A stretch of 64,000 bases of DNA from Chaenocephalus aceratus (Eukaryota; Chordata; Actinopteri; Perciformes; Channichthyidae): NCBI GenBank assembly GCA_023974075.1, contig CM043790.1, positions 5,185,127-5,249,126 on the forward strand. Reading direction: 5' to 3'. The translations under genes were made by a program, and so were the position numbers. Below, piece after piece: positions 22,505 through 34,900 of this stretch. The number at the start of each line of letters is the position of its first letter. The first letter of the stretch is position 1. The notes beneath the pieces are model-generated. The model saw nothing but the letters and a program-made list of their open reading frames with translations, was not told where the DNA came from and searched no databases.

Positions 22505-25398
22505 GTAGGTACACTTCCCAGCCCATGCACTTGGTTGGTGCTGAAGAGACGATTAGCCAGCAGTCTTAGATAGCCGGCTAACGTTAGCTGGCTAGCAAGA
22601 AACATACTTGGCCATCTTTACACTGTGCTGTCAGACACTCTGGTATACCTTTAGCTATGAAAGGGGTAACCTTAACGTTGCATGTCTCTGTTTTATTGTA
22701 TCTTGAAACCATAGCCTTATTTATTGGCCAAGTTGTCAGCCAATTAGCATTTGTGTCATAGCTCACTGATACCGGTCAACTCGACGTAACGTTAGCTCCT
22801 AATGTAAGTTTGATCCTGATTTAAGTTGGCCAGGTTAGCTAACAATAGCTATCGAGAGCTAGTGACGTTAGCTAGGTTGCCTGAGCCGGTGCGTTAGCGG
22901 TGGTCTGTTTTGGGCCCTTGTATGTAAATGCACTGCGGTACCGCAAACGCAAATAACGTTAGCCAGTGGTACCTTGTATGTATGAGCTAGGTAATATTCG
23001 GAATTATCAGAATGTGTTTACCTAACGTTTCATGTTTAGACGGAATTCAAGCTGTTTATGTCGTCGTTCGGTTTAACCAACGTTTACTGTGTAGCGTTAA
23101 CGTTATAACAGGGCCGTCATGTTTTTTTCAGGAACGGCCACTTTGCGTGCATTTGGTGGAAAGCTGGATTGTGTTATTTCTTCCGGTATCCATCTAAAAC
23201 AAAACTACGTTTTCAACGGGTTTATTCTGTTTGATCGGAACTGGAAATGACTGAATCTCATAATTATGTATATAGGCTGAAGCAGCTCTGTGTATTTAAG
23301 AAAGGAACAAGCTGTTGTTGTTTTTTTGGGATCTTGACAGTCAATGGTTACGTTATATGCTAACTGTCAGTAGCTAATTAGTGTCGAGATCAATTTTGTT
23401 TAGGTCTCGTGACAGTGGCTGGTGGACTGTGGAATCCCATAATGCATAGCTGCAAACGAGTGTTTTCCACAGGGTTTTATTGCTTTTACCCTTTGGTTTA
23501 TGGCTCACTTTTATTTGGAGTCTTGAGACTGTACAATTATGGATGTATTTTATTGTTGCATTGCTTGTGGTGGACAGCTGTTGCTGATGTAATTCAAATA
23601 GAAACGCAACCTTAATCGGAGACATCACGAATGTACCTTATATATCATGTCAATCATCTGTTATGTTTATTGAACCTATTTCCTTCTGTCTTTTCATTCT
23701 TCTTCAATATAAGTAGGAATGTGGTTTATGTAACAGTGCCCACTTTACCCCTCCTTAACGTGTATGCTTTCCACACTAGATCACATTGTTCACACATATA
23801 CAAGAAAATCAATCATTGGAAAACAATATTCAAGGCATTTGAGTAGGTCTACACTAATTGTAATATCCTCTTCGGTAATACATGTGTTTAGCTGCATCTG
23901 GCCTGTAATTATGTGTTACACTACACACCAACTTATTATAAAACTCAGATTTGATATATAATGCTGCATACTAGTCAAAACATTTTAATGTATTGGTGCA
24001 ATTAGGCTGGTGGAACATTGAAAGGAATATTGAGTAGTATTAGTGAGATCTCAAAGTTGAATTGAACAGAGCTGCTTAGATGTAAATATCACTTTTTATA
24101 CCTATGTATCTCAGTTTCAGTTGTTCTTCAGTTATTGCAATCCTTTCTAAGATATTAATAATGACCTCTTTTAACCTTAAGCATTACACATTCCCTGTCC
24201 TGTATATAAATATCTAGCTGTGTTACCTGGAATTTACTTAAACCCTAACTCATTAATTACGGAATCTGTGCTTGGTGTGAAATATTTTTCTCGTGATCCT
24301 AATGGTTGTTGACTTGTGTTGCAGCTGAAAAATATGTATATATCAAATATACTTTACTTGATAAATAGTATAATGTATTGTAGCAGATGAATGTATTTCA
24401 GAAGATTCTCACCACTCTAAAATGTTTTTGGATTATTTTAATATCCCTTAAAATGTCCCACCTTGACCATATTTTAGTAGTACAAAAATCAGGATTTTGA
24501 TTAATCAATCAAAGTAAAGTACTTCACTGAAAGGGCTTTAAAGGAGTGTGCTTAGATGTATTTTATTAACTAATAGAGTACCTTGTTTGATCATGTTGCT
24601 TTGCTACAAAGGTTTGACTTTTTTTTTTTAGCCGGATGCTGTGTTTTGCCAGGCGCCCCTGAGTTTGCGCCCATGCCAACCATATGATAGGCTGGCTCTA
24701 TTCGGATACATAAGAGAGCAAAGTTCCCAAGTCAGTTTGAATGGGACCTTTTAAGGCACAATGAGTAGGGTTATTAATTAAAGAAACGTTGCATAGACTC
24801 AAATAATACGGAAAAAAGCGTTTTCTTTTCATTTGTTGTGACCGTGACATTTGTGTCCCTTTCTCTGACTGCTCTGCCTTCAGATGTACCTCTTCAGCCA
24901 AGGCTCTGTTTTGCCCTGGATCATACTAATCACTGTCGTATGAGTTGGAAGCTCCACTAGTTCTCCCGCCTGGACACAAATGTTAGCCTGTTAGCTAGAA
25001 AGTGGCTAGTGTGGTTGAGCAGGAGCCAATGTTGTGACTGTTGTGTTTTACAACTGCAAAACAAATCCTTTCCATTGTGTCTTTCCAAAAAGGAATAACA
25101 TGCTCCTTGGTGCTATTATTCAAGCAGCCACAAATTGGTTACTATTATTGGTCACAGACAGTACTAGAAGTGTTGTTTATCCAATTTTATGAAGCTCCAT
25201 CTCTTCATATTGCACTTTCTTCACGAGAACCGGGCATTGTTTAACGGTTGAAACAGAATTCTGCCAGTCCGGTTGTATGTGAAAATGATTTGAGCCTTTG
25301 TTATTAATCAGTAATTAGTGAAATTGCCATATTATCCCCCATCCCAAAAGCAGTGGAACATTGCTTTAACAATTCTTCATCTGCTTCTGTCTTCTCAG
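22505..25398 (+). other. ppp6r3: ppp6r3 intron 1
   Basis: Non-coding sequence between the inferred noncoding exons. No delimited transposon or RNA gene is recognised. Confidence 0.45.
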
Positions 25399-25555
25399 GT
25401 GTGTGCTGTTGAACTGCTGTATGTGTGCTGTTTGTCAGTCTGTCCATCACCGCTCTCTCCCTGCCTGTCCATCCGGCTCGTCTGGAATGGGCCACAACTC
25501 CCAAAGACTAGAACACACCTCTTTTTAACCTGAGCTCTGCCGTCTGGACTCCCAG
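25399..25555 (+). other. ppp6r3: ppp6r3 noncoding exon 2 (5' UTR)
   Basis: A pyrimidine-rich acceptor (TTCTGTCTTCTCAG) ends at 25398 and a good donor CCCAG|GTAGGC lies at 25555/25556. The interval has no conserved frame and lies 117 bp before the first coding exon, so it fits an untranslated exon. Confidence 0.55.
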
Positions 25556-25671
25556 GTAGGCACAAGTGCTGTTACACGATCCTTCAAATAATCCTGATTC
25601 TCGTCTATTATGCCTCTGATTTTGACCTTGTTTTGATTTAAATGACGCGTCTCTTTTTTGTTTTTTTATAG

Positions 25672-25903
25672 CCAACATGTTTTGGAAATTTGACCTCCAC
25701 ACCACATCCCACATTGACACGCTGTTAGAGAAGGAGGATGTGACGCTGACAGAGGTGATGGACGAGGACGATGTCCTGCAGGAGTGCAAGGCCCAGAACC
25801 ACAAGCTGGTTGACTTCCTGCTGAGACCACAGTGCATGGAAGACCTGGTGACCTTCATCACACAGGAACCCGATACTGATGTTGAGGAGAAAGTTAAATA
25901 CAA
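25672..25903 (+). CDS. ppp6r3: ppp6r3 coding exon 1
   Basis: Acceptor TTTTTTTATAG ends at 25671, then CCAAC precedes the ATG at 25677. It encodes residues 1-76 ([10 protein letters not shown] through KVKYK) and ends in phase 2 at AA|GTAAGAG. The start is fixed by the conserved MFWKFDLH opening shared by all SAPS subunits. Confidence 0.95.
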
Positions 25904-28900
25904 GTAAGAGAAAATGAGAAAAAGGATAAGGGGATCAAAACTAATGACCTAGTTTGTTTCCTTGTGGACTCTTTCTGCTTATTGCATTCATTAGTTTAGC
26001 CATTATTTGTACATGTGCTGTTAATAGTGCTGAAAACAGAAGGAAAGAATGTCCTCTAATGAAATGATACAGGTTAAAACCTTTCATCAATTGACTTCCT
26101 ATGGATCACTGCAGTGTACAATTAGAGCATTTGAACAAACCTAGCATTTGCTGGGATGTGGTGGTCATTTTAGCCCCCGCTGCAAAAGCTCCTGTTTCAG
26201 GGGGTCCGCGAGGTCTTAAAAAGTATTAAAAGTTGATAAATCAATTTAGCGAAAATTAAGGCTATAAAAAAGTATTAAACGGCATTTTCCAAGGTATTAA
26301 GAAGGTCCACAGCAACGACAACATGAAACACCCTTTAATTTACTGAAACAACATGTCGGGAAACCCCCCCATAAAATGCTGCTTCTTATTTTAAGTTTCG
26401 TTGCCTTGCTCCGCTCTGTGTGGGGGGGGGGGGCCGACTACCTGAGAGATATACCGCAGGAGAACACGCCGTCCACCGCGGAGAATAAACAGAAGGGCGA
26501 CCATGCTCCGGGGGTCTTCTACGCTGCTTTTGGTGTATTTTGTGGCGGCAGCAGCGCCGGCAGCAGCGCCACTTACAGGCCTGGCATATGTACTACAGCG
26601 TTTCCAGCGGTCTAGTGTGAACGGACACGTTAATGAATTGAATGCGTGTGAACGGAAGACTTTTTTGCGTTTGCGTATGCGTTTTACTTTATGCGTCCTC
26701 GTGGGGCCGGGGTCTAAGCCAAACTATATCCGGTCACAGAGATCTGCTATTTTAAAATAAGGTCAACACATATCGACCCTAAATATAGTCTATATTAAGA
26801 ACGAGAAAAGTCTTAACATATATATCGTTTTTTGTAAACATATGACAAATGTGTGAGGGTGATGACGTCAGAGCATCGTCCTATGTGCCGGGCTTAGCCC
26901 CGGACAGCCCCAGCCCAATTTAACCCCAGGGTATTTGTGAGGGAGCTCCTATATGGCATTACCCCGCTCACCAAAGTTTAATCTATTTCATAGTTCAAAG
27001 TTTTGTCAATTGTTTTGTTTATTGGTCAAATACTGGTTTCTGAGGAGTTCTACTGGAATGAAAGAGCACAGACTACAGAAGCAACAAAGCAGCACACTGC
27101 ATTAAACCTGACCTTCACAGAGAGGTTGAAGTTCATGTGGAGAGGAGGCTTCAGTAGTCTGTCTGCACTCTGTTTAGTTGTGCTATCTTACAATCAATAT
27201 AGTACATGTGAGGTAAAGTGTGTTGCCAATGTAACCGGTTAGAACTCGAAGTTGCGATGAGGTCTTAAAATGTATGGAAAGGGTCTTAAAAAAGGTCTTA
27301 AAAGGTATTAAATTTGACTTCAGGATTCCTGCATGTACCCTGTGTTTCCTTTGGCTGTTTAGTCAATAGATCCAGTCACTTAGTAGCAGCAGGAACTCAA
27401 CGACTAACTCAAATCCCATAGTTCCTATTTTTGTTCCTGCATCCCCTTTTTGCATTCTTTCCTGAAGACCACAAAGCATGTGTTTCTTGGTTGCATTGAG
27501 AAACTACAAAACAACGTATCTAGAGTAGGGTTGCCAGAAACTGACCATGATCAAAATCGATTATTCGGCAGCCCTGGCGAATAGTAATCGATTAATCGAA
27601 TTAATAGCCTGTATTATTAATAATAGCAGCATTGCAATAAATAAATTGTGCGGGCATCGCGCATCTTCAAATGGATGCACTCAAAACGCATTGTTGAGGT
27701 TGAGCTGTGATAGACCAACGTCTTTTCACAGAGCTTGCATTTAACTTCCTTTGGACTTGTAAGTTCGAAGTAGTTCCACGAGGAGGAACTCTTTTTACCT
27801 GCCGCTTTGTTCATCTTTAGTCGCACGTGTTAGAGGGGGGGCGGGGGCGGTGTGTAGCGTGCTGCAGCAGCAGTCTGCTCTGCACGCAGGCTTCCTCCAA
27901 GTTTACAGTAAAACAAACTGGTGGTGTGACCAATGACCATTTACAATTATTAATACTATTACTATTATTAGCATTAGTCTATATTTTGGTTGAAACTAAG
28001 CCAGAAAAAAAATACATAAATAATAATAAAAAAATATATAAATAAAATCGATTTTTAAAAATAATATTCGATTATTGAGACTGTAACGAATAATCGAATA
28101 ATCACTGGCATCCCTAATCTAGAGAACTATGAAAATTACATAATTGAGTGATGTTACTGACTTTTCTCTGTTATTTTTTTTCTCGCATGTAAGGGTTGGG
28201 GGTTCAGTGATAAGCAGATAGGCAGGCTTTACTTCAGTGAATTACATGCTAGTAAATATAAACACCATACGAGTTGAACAAATATATGTTTAAGAGGAAA
28301 TTAAGAACACTTTTTATGGCGCCACACTTGTGGGCTTGTCATTCTTATTAATCTTCCCAGTGCCGAGACAAAACAAAAACTATGAATGTATCGACCTATG
28401 CAGCATCATGCTGTCTAGAAAAAGTGCTGTGTAGTTGTTAAGGAACCAATAAACAGAACCGTAAGTCTCCGGTTCTTGACATTTTAAGTTAGTTTCTCAA
28501 CCCTGCAATGCTGGTAGATTGCGAGTCATTCATAAAAAAAAAAATCCAGCTCCGTTAAAATAGACAAAACAGGTTTTGATCCCTCCTCCCTTGGCCTCCC
28601 TGCCACTTAATTCAGGAGTTTACTTGATTGACAGAATAAGCGACCTATCGCTTTCCAGTCTGTTAACCCAGAATGCAAAGCGATACAAAATCAGTCAAGT
28701 GCCGGGAAAACTCAAATTAAGTTAAAGAGACAAACAACAAAATGAGTGCGGGACCGAGCAAGAAGCTAAAGACATACCACTTGCACCCAGAATGGGAGGA
28801 AGAATATGTGTTTGTGATGTCACATTCAAAGGTTATTTGCTTTATTTGTAAAGCAAGCGTCGCTCTGCCAAAGAAAGGTAACCTGGAGAGGCATTATCGG

Positions 28901-31900
28901 AGTGTTCACAAGGCATATGACAGCGACTTCCCTCCGAGTAGCGAGTTGAGAAAGGTCATGTATTATTGCTACACAAACATTATCTCGCAGTCTTAGTGTC
29001 GCCAACTCGTTTATAACATGCAAAAAGACAAACAAATGCGTCTATGGTCGGTGTATTTTTGATCTTTCCAATCGAGACGAGATCTCTCTCTCCCCCGTCT
29101 GTGTGCGAGGGGGGGGGGCAGTTTACACACGCGGCAGCAACACACGGCGGGGATGGCGGAGAGAAGTGCTCCAAGGTGTGGTTAAATGTTACCCGTCTTG
29201 AGGTGGACGATGCTCGTTGCCAAGAGTGTTTAGCATGTAAGGGCGGTAACACGAGCAATTTGTCTAAACATTTAGCAAAAGTGCTCCACATTCAGACGGA
29301 GGAATGCACCGGGTTCCACTGTCTTTCTAGTAGCTCTGTAGCCCCCCCATCCACGAGTAACATTTCCACGTCAGGTGTTCTGTATCAGGGTTCGTACGGT
29401 CATTGAAAACCTGGAAAAGTCATGGAAATTGAAAATGCAAATTTCAGGCCCTGGAAAAGTTATGGAAAACAATATTTTTCCCAAAGGTTTGGAAAAGTCA
29501 TGGAAATGTAACTAAAGTTGCGTCAAATATAATTTACATTTAATCTAATCGCTGAAATAATCTGCGGTCGCAAACTGTTATGTGCCATCATGATGCGCAT
29601 GGTGTTATTTTTTAATATATGAAGCGCGAGCTGTGTGCTCGAGTCTTCCTGCCTGTCGGCTGAACTCTGCTGCTCCGGGATGAGCAGCAGAGGGTCAGCT
29701 ATCTACGGTGCGTTCGTTAACTGTGCGGAGTCACTGTGGCACAGACTGCACCGCTGGTGAACAGCTGTTAGAACGGGCCGTTCAGATGTTCAGAGCTGAG
29801 CGGCAGAGCGTGATGTGAACTGAAACGTTTTTTCTGTCGCAATATTATTTAAGGAATCGTTGAGCTAGCTAGCTAGCTAGCATACATTGTCACTATCTGC
29901 TAACGTTAGCTTTAGCCTTCGTTTTCTAATAGTTTTTTTCATAGGCTATAAACAGAGGTGGTATAAGTATAGATCTTGTACTTGATTAAAAGTAGAAGTA
30001 CTCAGATCTTATACTTTAGTTAGGCTACTCGGATCTTGTACTTAAGAAAAGTAGAAGTACTCAGATCTTGTACTTTAGTAAAAGTAGAAGTATTCAGATC
30101 TTGTACTTGAGTAAAAGTAGAAGTACCAGAGTGTAGGAATACTCTGTTTCAGTAAAAGTCCTGCATTCAAAAATGTTCCTCAAGTAAAAGTAGAAAAGTA
30201 TTCTCATCAAAATATAGTGAAAGTAGCGACAGTAAAAGTAGTCATTGTGCAGATTGGTCCATGTCAGAATAACATACACTGAACAAAAAATATAAATGCA
30301 ACACTTTTGTTTTTGCTCCCATTTTTCATGAGATGAACTCAAAGATCTAAAACATTTTGGCCTTTTATTGTGACCAGCCTAAGCCACACCTGTGCAATAA
30401 TCATGTTGTCGAATCAGCATCTTGATATGCCACACCTGTGAGGTGGGATGGATTATCTCGGCAAAGGAGAAGTGCTCACTATCACACATTTTTTCAGATT
30501 TGTGAACAATATTAGAGAGAAATGGTTATTTTGTGAATATAGAAAATGTTTTAGATCTTTGAGTTCATCTCATGAAAAATGGGAGCAAAAACAAAAGTGT
30601 TGCATTTATATTTTTGTTCAGTGTATATGATATGTTTTATAATGATTGATCATGAAAGTGTTCTCAAAGCTGGTGAAGGTGCAGCTAGTCTGAAGTACTT
30701 TGTAGACTGCAGGGTAGCTTGTGGATTTACTCCAGGTGGAACTAAAGTCTGATTTAACACTTGATTATATTCACATCATTCATCCAGATCTGTAAAGTAA
30801 CTAAAGGTATTAAATACATGTAGTGGATTAGAAGTACACCATGTACCTCTGAACTGTAGTGAGTAGAAGTACACCATGTACCTCTGAACTGTAGTGGAGT
30901 CAAAGTACACCATGTACCTTCAGGTTCAGGTTATTTATTTGCACCCGTAGGTAGATTCTGTTCGCAGAGAAAAAGACAAGGGTTCCATCCTGACACTAAA
31001 AAGTTTGTTGAGTTTATGAACTTGGTTACTTTACACCAGTGGCTATACAGATAGAAAGACTAAGCCTTGCACAGAGGCATGAAAATACATTTTCAAAATG
31101 CTCAACAGTGCTGCCAACATTATAAACTGACTGCTACACAATTAAAATAAATGCTTTTATATATTTCTATTACAGTAGATGAGACTCTTTGGCGTTTCTG
31201 TTATTATTACCTGCTGCTTTAGTTGTTCTGACTGCTAAAATCCTGTTATTCCTCATTTTAAAGCTATTAAAGATATTCCGGGGGGCTCGGATGCTCGTCA
31301 CCTTTTTCATACCTGATGAGTTTGCATCCCTGACTACAGTTGCTTTATCGTGTAGAAGCTAGTAAGCCTACTATTTGATTTGTTTTAGATAGGCACAACA
31401 TGTTTCATATGCAGACCTTATGTTCCTGTTCCATGTTAAAATAAACCATTTTCAGTGGTAATTTTTTTTTGGTCATGGAAAATTAGGTAAAGGTCACTGA
31501 GAAGTCATTGAAAAGTCATTGAAAATCATTGGTGAAAAAGTGTATGAACCCTGATGTATGCTAGCAGCAACACACGGAGATAACTACATTATACAAACAT
31601 GGGTTATGATTAGAGGAAACAGAGTTATTTAGTTTGTTAAAGTTTCAGCTATTCTGTTTACAATTCTGTCATCAGATTATTTAATATGGTTTGTTAAAAC
31701 ATTGTTGTTTCTTTTGATGTGAAATATTATTTATTTAATTTAAATAAAAAGCAATGTTAGTTTTGTAAACAATTTGTTAATTTAATAATATATGTATTTT
31801 TGTATCAAGTATTCATCTTTATTGTCTTCATTGTTAGTTTCCACATGCCTAAAACAACCTCAAGCTAAATCTAAAAGTTGATGGCTAAATAAGAGCGTTT

Positions 31901-34900
31901 GAGAAATTGTGCAAGGCAGACAGTAATAGTCCGAATAGTCGATTAATCGTTTCATTAATCGATAGATTAATCGATTATCAAATGAGTCGTTTGTTGCAGC
32001 CCTATTGTAGTTATCCCATGTATAAATAAAACGTGTTATTCAGCAACCCTTGCAATTTGGGATTTTATTTTTGGTTGGTAGACCTCGGTGAGCTAGTCAT
32101 TTCAAAAGTAGCTCACCAGCCCAAAAAATGTGGGCACCCCTGCTCTAGACCAACCAGTGGTCTGCAGTGTTTTAGCATCACCTCTTAGTACTGGCCCATT
32201 CGGCTTTGAAACTCTGCTGAGGTGGTACTAAAGAAAGTGTCAGGTACTATTCACAGCCTTTACAATGGAAACAAAATAAGAGTTATTTGAGTAGAAGCAT
32301 ACCATGCAGTAGAAGCGCAGCCTAAGTATCAGCTTTTGTTCTCCTTCAGGTATCCCAACATCTCTTGTGAGCTGCTTACGTCAGATGTGGGACAGATCAA
32401 CGACAGACTGGGAGAAGATGAGAAACTGCTGATGAAACTCTACAGCTTCCTCCAGAATGAGCCACCGCTGAACCCGCTCCTGGCCAGCTTTTTCTCCAAG
32501 GTGCTGTCCATTCTCATAGGACGCAAACCTGAACAGGTACGTTGGGGAGAAGCGGTTATCTAAAGATGCAAATCCTCATCAGATAAGTTGATGAGTTTGT
32601 TCCAGAATCCATTTGAAAATGCATTCATTACTATTATCTGCTCACATGCTCTGATTTTCCTAATTTATAGATAGTGGATTTTCTGCGGAAGCGGGAGGAC
32701 TTTGTAGACCTGATGATCAAACACATCGGGACATCTGCCATCATGGACCTGCTCCTCAGAATGCTCACCTGCATCGAACCACAACAGCTACGACAGGACG
32801 TTCTCAATGTGAGTAGTGGGACAACACTAGATAATATCCCGGATCAAATCACACATTGCCCAGTTAGAATGGTTCCATCCCAAACTTCAAGAACAAGCCA
32901 GTACATTGAATTGTAGTCATTGTAATCTGGCATAGATGTTGAGGACAAGTGTCTTTTCTACTTCAACTGGTCCAAAGGGTGTTGAGACTTTCTCTGTATT
33001 TGCTTCTGAATGAAAAACAATAGATACTATTCAGATAACGTTGAAGAAATATTTTAAACCAGCCACCTTTTTAAAAAAATAAAGTGTTTCTAAATATAAT
33101 TGTAATATTCATTTTTGAAGACAGAGACTTTTTGGTCACAAATTCAGCACAATTGTGTATCTATCTTGCAAGTTGTAGCTCAGTCAGGTGCCCGTATGTG
33201 TCGTCTACAATCAAATCTCATTGCACATGCACAGGCAAGCATCACGGTACAATACAACATGGGTATCAGACACAACTCAGACGATTTGCATGCACGTAAT
33301 ATGCATGTGTTGGAAGGTTCTTTAACTTCTTGTCAGGGTCTTCCTAAGATATCAAATAAATGGCATGGCACTTGGTAACTGGTCATTTCTTCTTATTTGG
33401 TGGACATGTGCCAAAAAGGGATAAGTCAGAGTGATGATGTTTTGTTAATTATGTCTACACAGAATCTTTCGAATTTCTATGATAAGGCAATTATGAATTT
33501 GAAAACATACTTAACATTTGAGGTCTTGTTCGCCTCGTTTCCTCCTCATCTGACATCTGTGCTCTCTGTCTTCTCTCAGTGGCTGAATGAGGAGAAGGTG
33601 ATTCAGAGACTGGTGGACATGGTACAACCTTCTCAAGATGAGGATGTGAGTTTCTCACACACTTCACTGTTTCTTCCAATTGCCACCTGGACATTTAAGT
33701 CCCCTGGTCTCTTTATGAATCATTGAACAATTTGTTTTGTTTTAATGTAACTGAAAACACAACTTGGAGTAGTTCATAATAGAGGATTTGCAGAGCTACA
33801 TTTAAGAATAATTTTTCCAAAAAGGATTTGTATATCTATTTTCCTCTTAATTTGTTTATACATTTCTATTATAATCAGCATAAATTCTGATGTTTATTTT
33901 CAAATGTGTTCAGGAATATTGGGTCCTTGATTGGATGTATTTACATTCTACCCCCACACACAATCGTTCTTGTTTCAGAGGCACTCCAATGCCTCGCAGT
34001 CTCTGTGTGAGATCATCAGACTGAGCAGAGACCAGATGTTCCAGGTCCAGGGCTCCTCAGATCCAGACCCACTCCTGGCAACACTTGAAAAGTAAGCATG
34101 TGTTCAGCTACACAAACTCTTATAGGGGTGCCTGGAATGCACTTACCTTCATTTCCCTAGGTTCTTACTGTACCAGTGATTTTCATATACGTCACTTGTT
34201 GGCTTTTGTTTATTTGGTACGGGGTAACAAAATAAACATGGTGGCATGGGCTATTGTCCTTTTTGCATAGTATGCTATTTACCAGTGACTGATGCTTGCT
34301 TTCCGTCACCTTCCTCTCTTTCCTTCTCAGGCAGGAGACGGTGGAGCAGCTGTTGTCCAACATCTTTGAGAAGGAGAAGAATGAGTCTGCAATCGTCAGT
34401 GTTATCCAGATCCTCCTCACATTGTTTGAAACGAGGAGACCAGCGTACGTCCTGTGGCCTCTGCCATTCTTCATGATGTTTAGTGTATATAGTAGAGGAT
34501 TGGGTGCTGGACAATATGACGTGACAAATAGATTATTGTACATCAGATAAGATCTACTTTATTGATCCCAAATTGAGAAATACTTTTGCTATAGCAGCAG
34601 TGGAGGCTGGTGGTATTTTTTTGGGAGAATTGACCCCTTAAATTAGGACTTCTGGTGATGTAATGGTGCTTTTCCACTGTAGCGCGGAGCTCGCTTTAAG
34701 CGTGCCGAGCCGTGCGGGGCCCGTTTTTGGTTGCGTTTCCACTTGGCCTAGTACCGGCTAGCGGGTCCTAATTCACAGTTTTTCTGGCCCCATAAAATCG
34801 TGGTTCTAGGGCCAGGAACAACCAGGCTGAGTCGGGCTGAGTATGCTAAACTAGAGAGAGAATCGCTGTTAAGGGGTCTACAACTACAACAAGATGAACA

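Larger units (their letters stand above)
29386..31553. mobile_element. hAT-like element carrying nested repeats
   Basis: The left end CAGGGTTCGTACGGTCATTG and the complement of the right end CAGGGTTCATACACTTTTTC match over the terminal 12 bp with one difference. Both ends are followed inward by TCATTGAAAA/AAGTCATGG repeats. TGTAT occurs at each flank with a one-base offset. The interior contains the ACTTGAGTAAAAGTAGAAGTAC-type repeat (29,955 to about 30,925), itself interrupted by a palindromic MITE. Confidence 0.6.
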
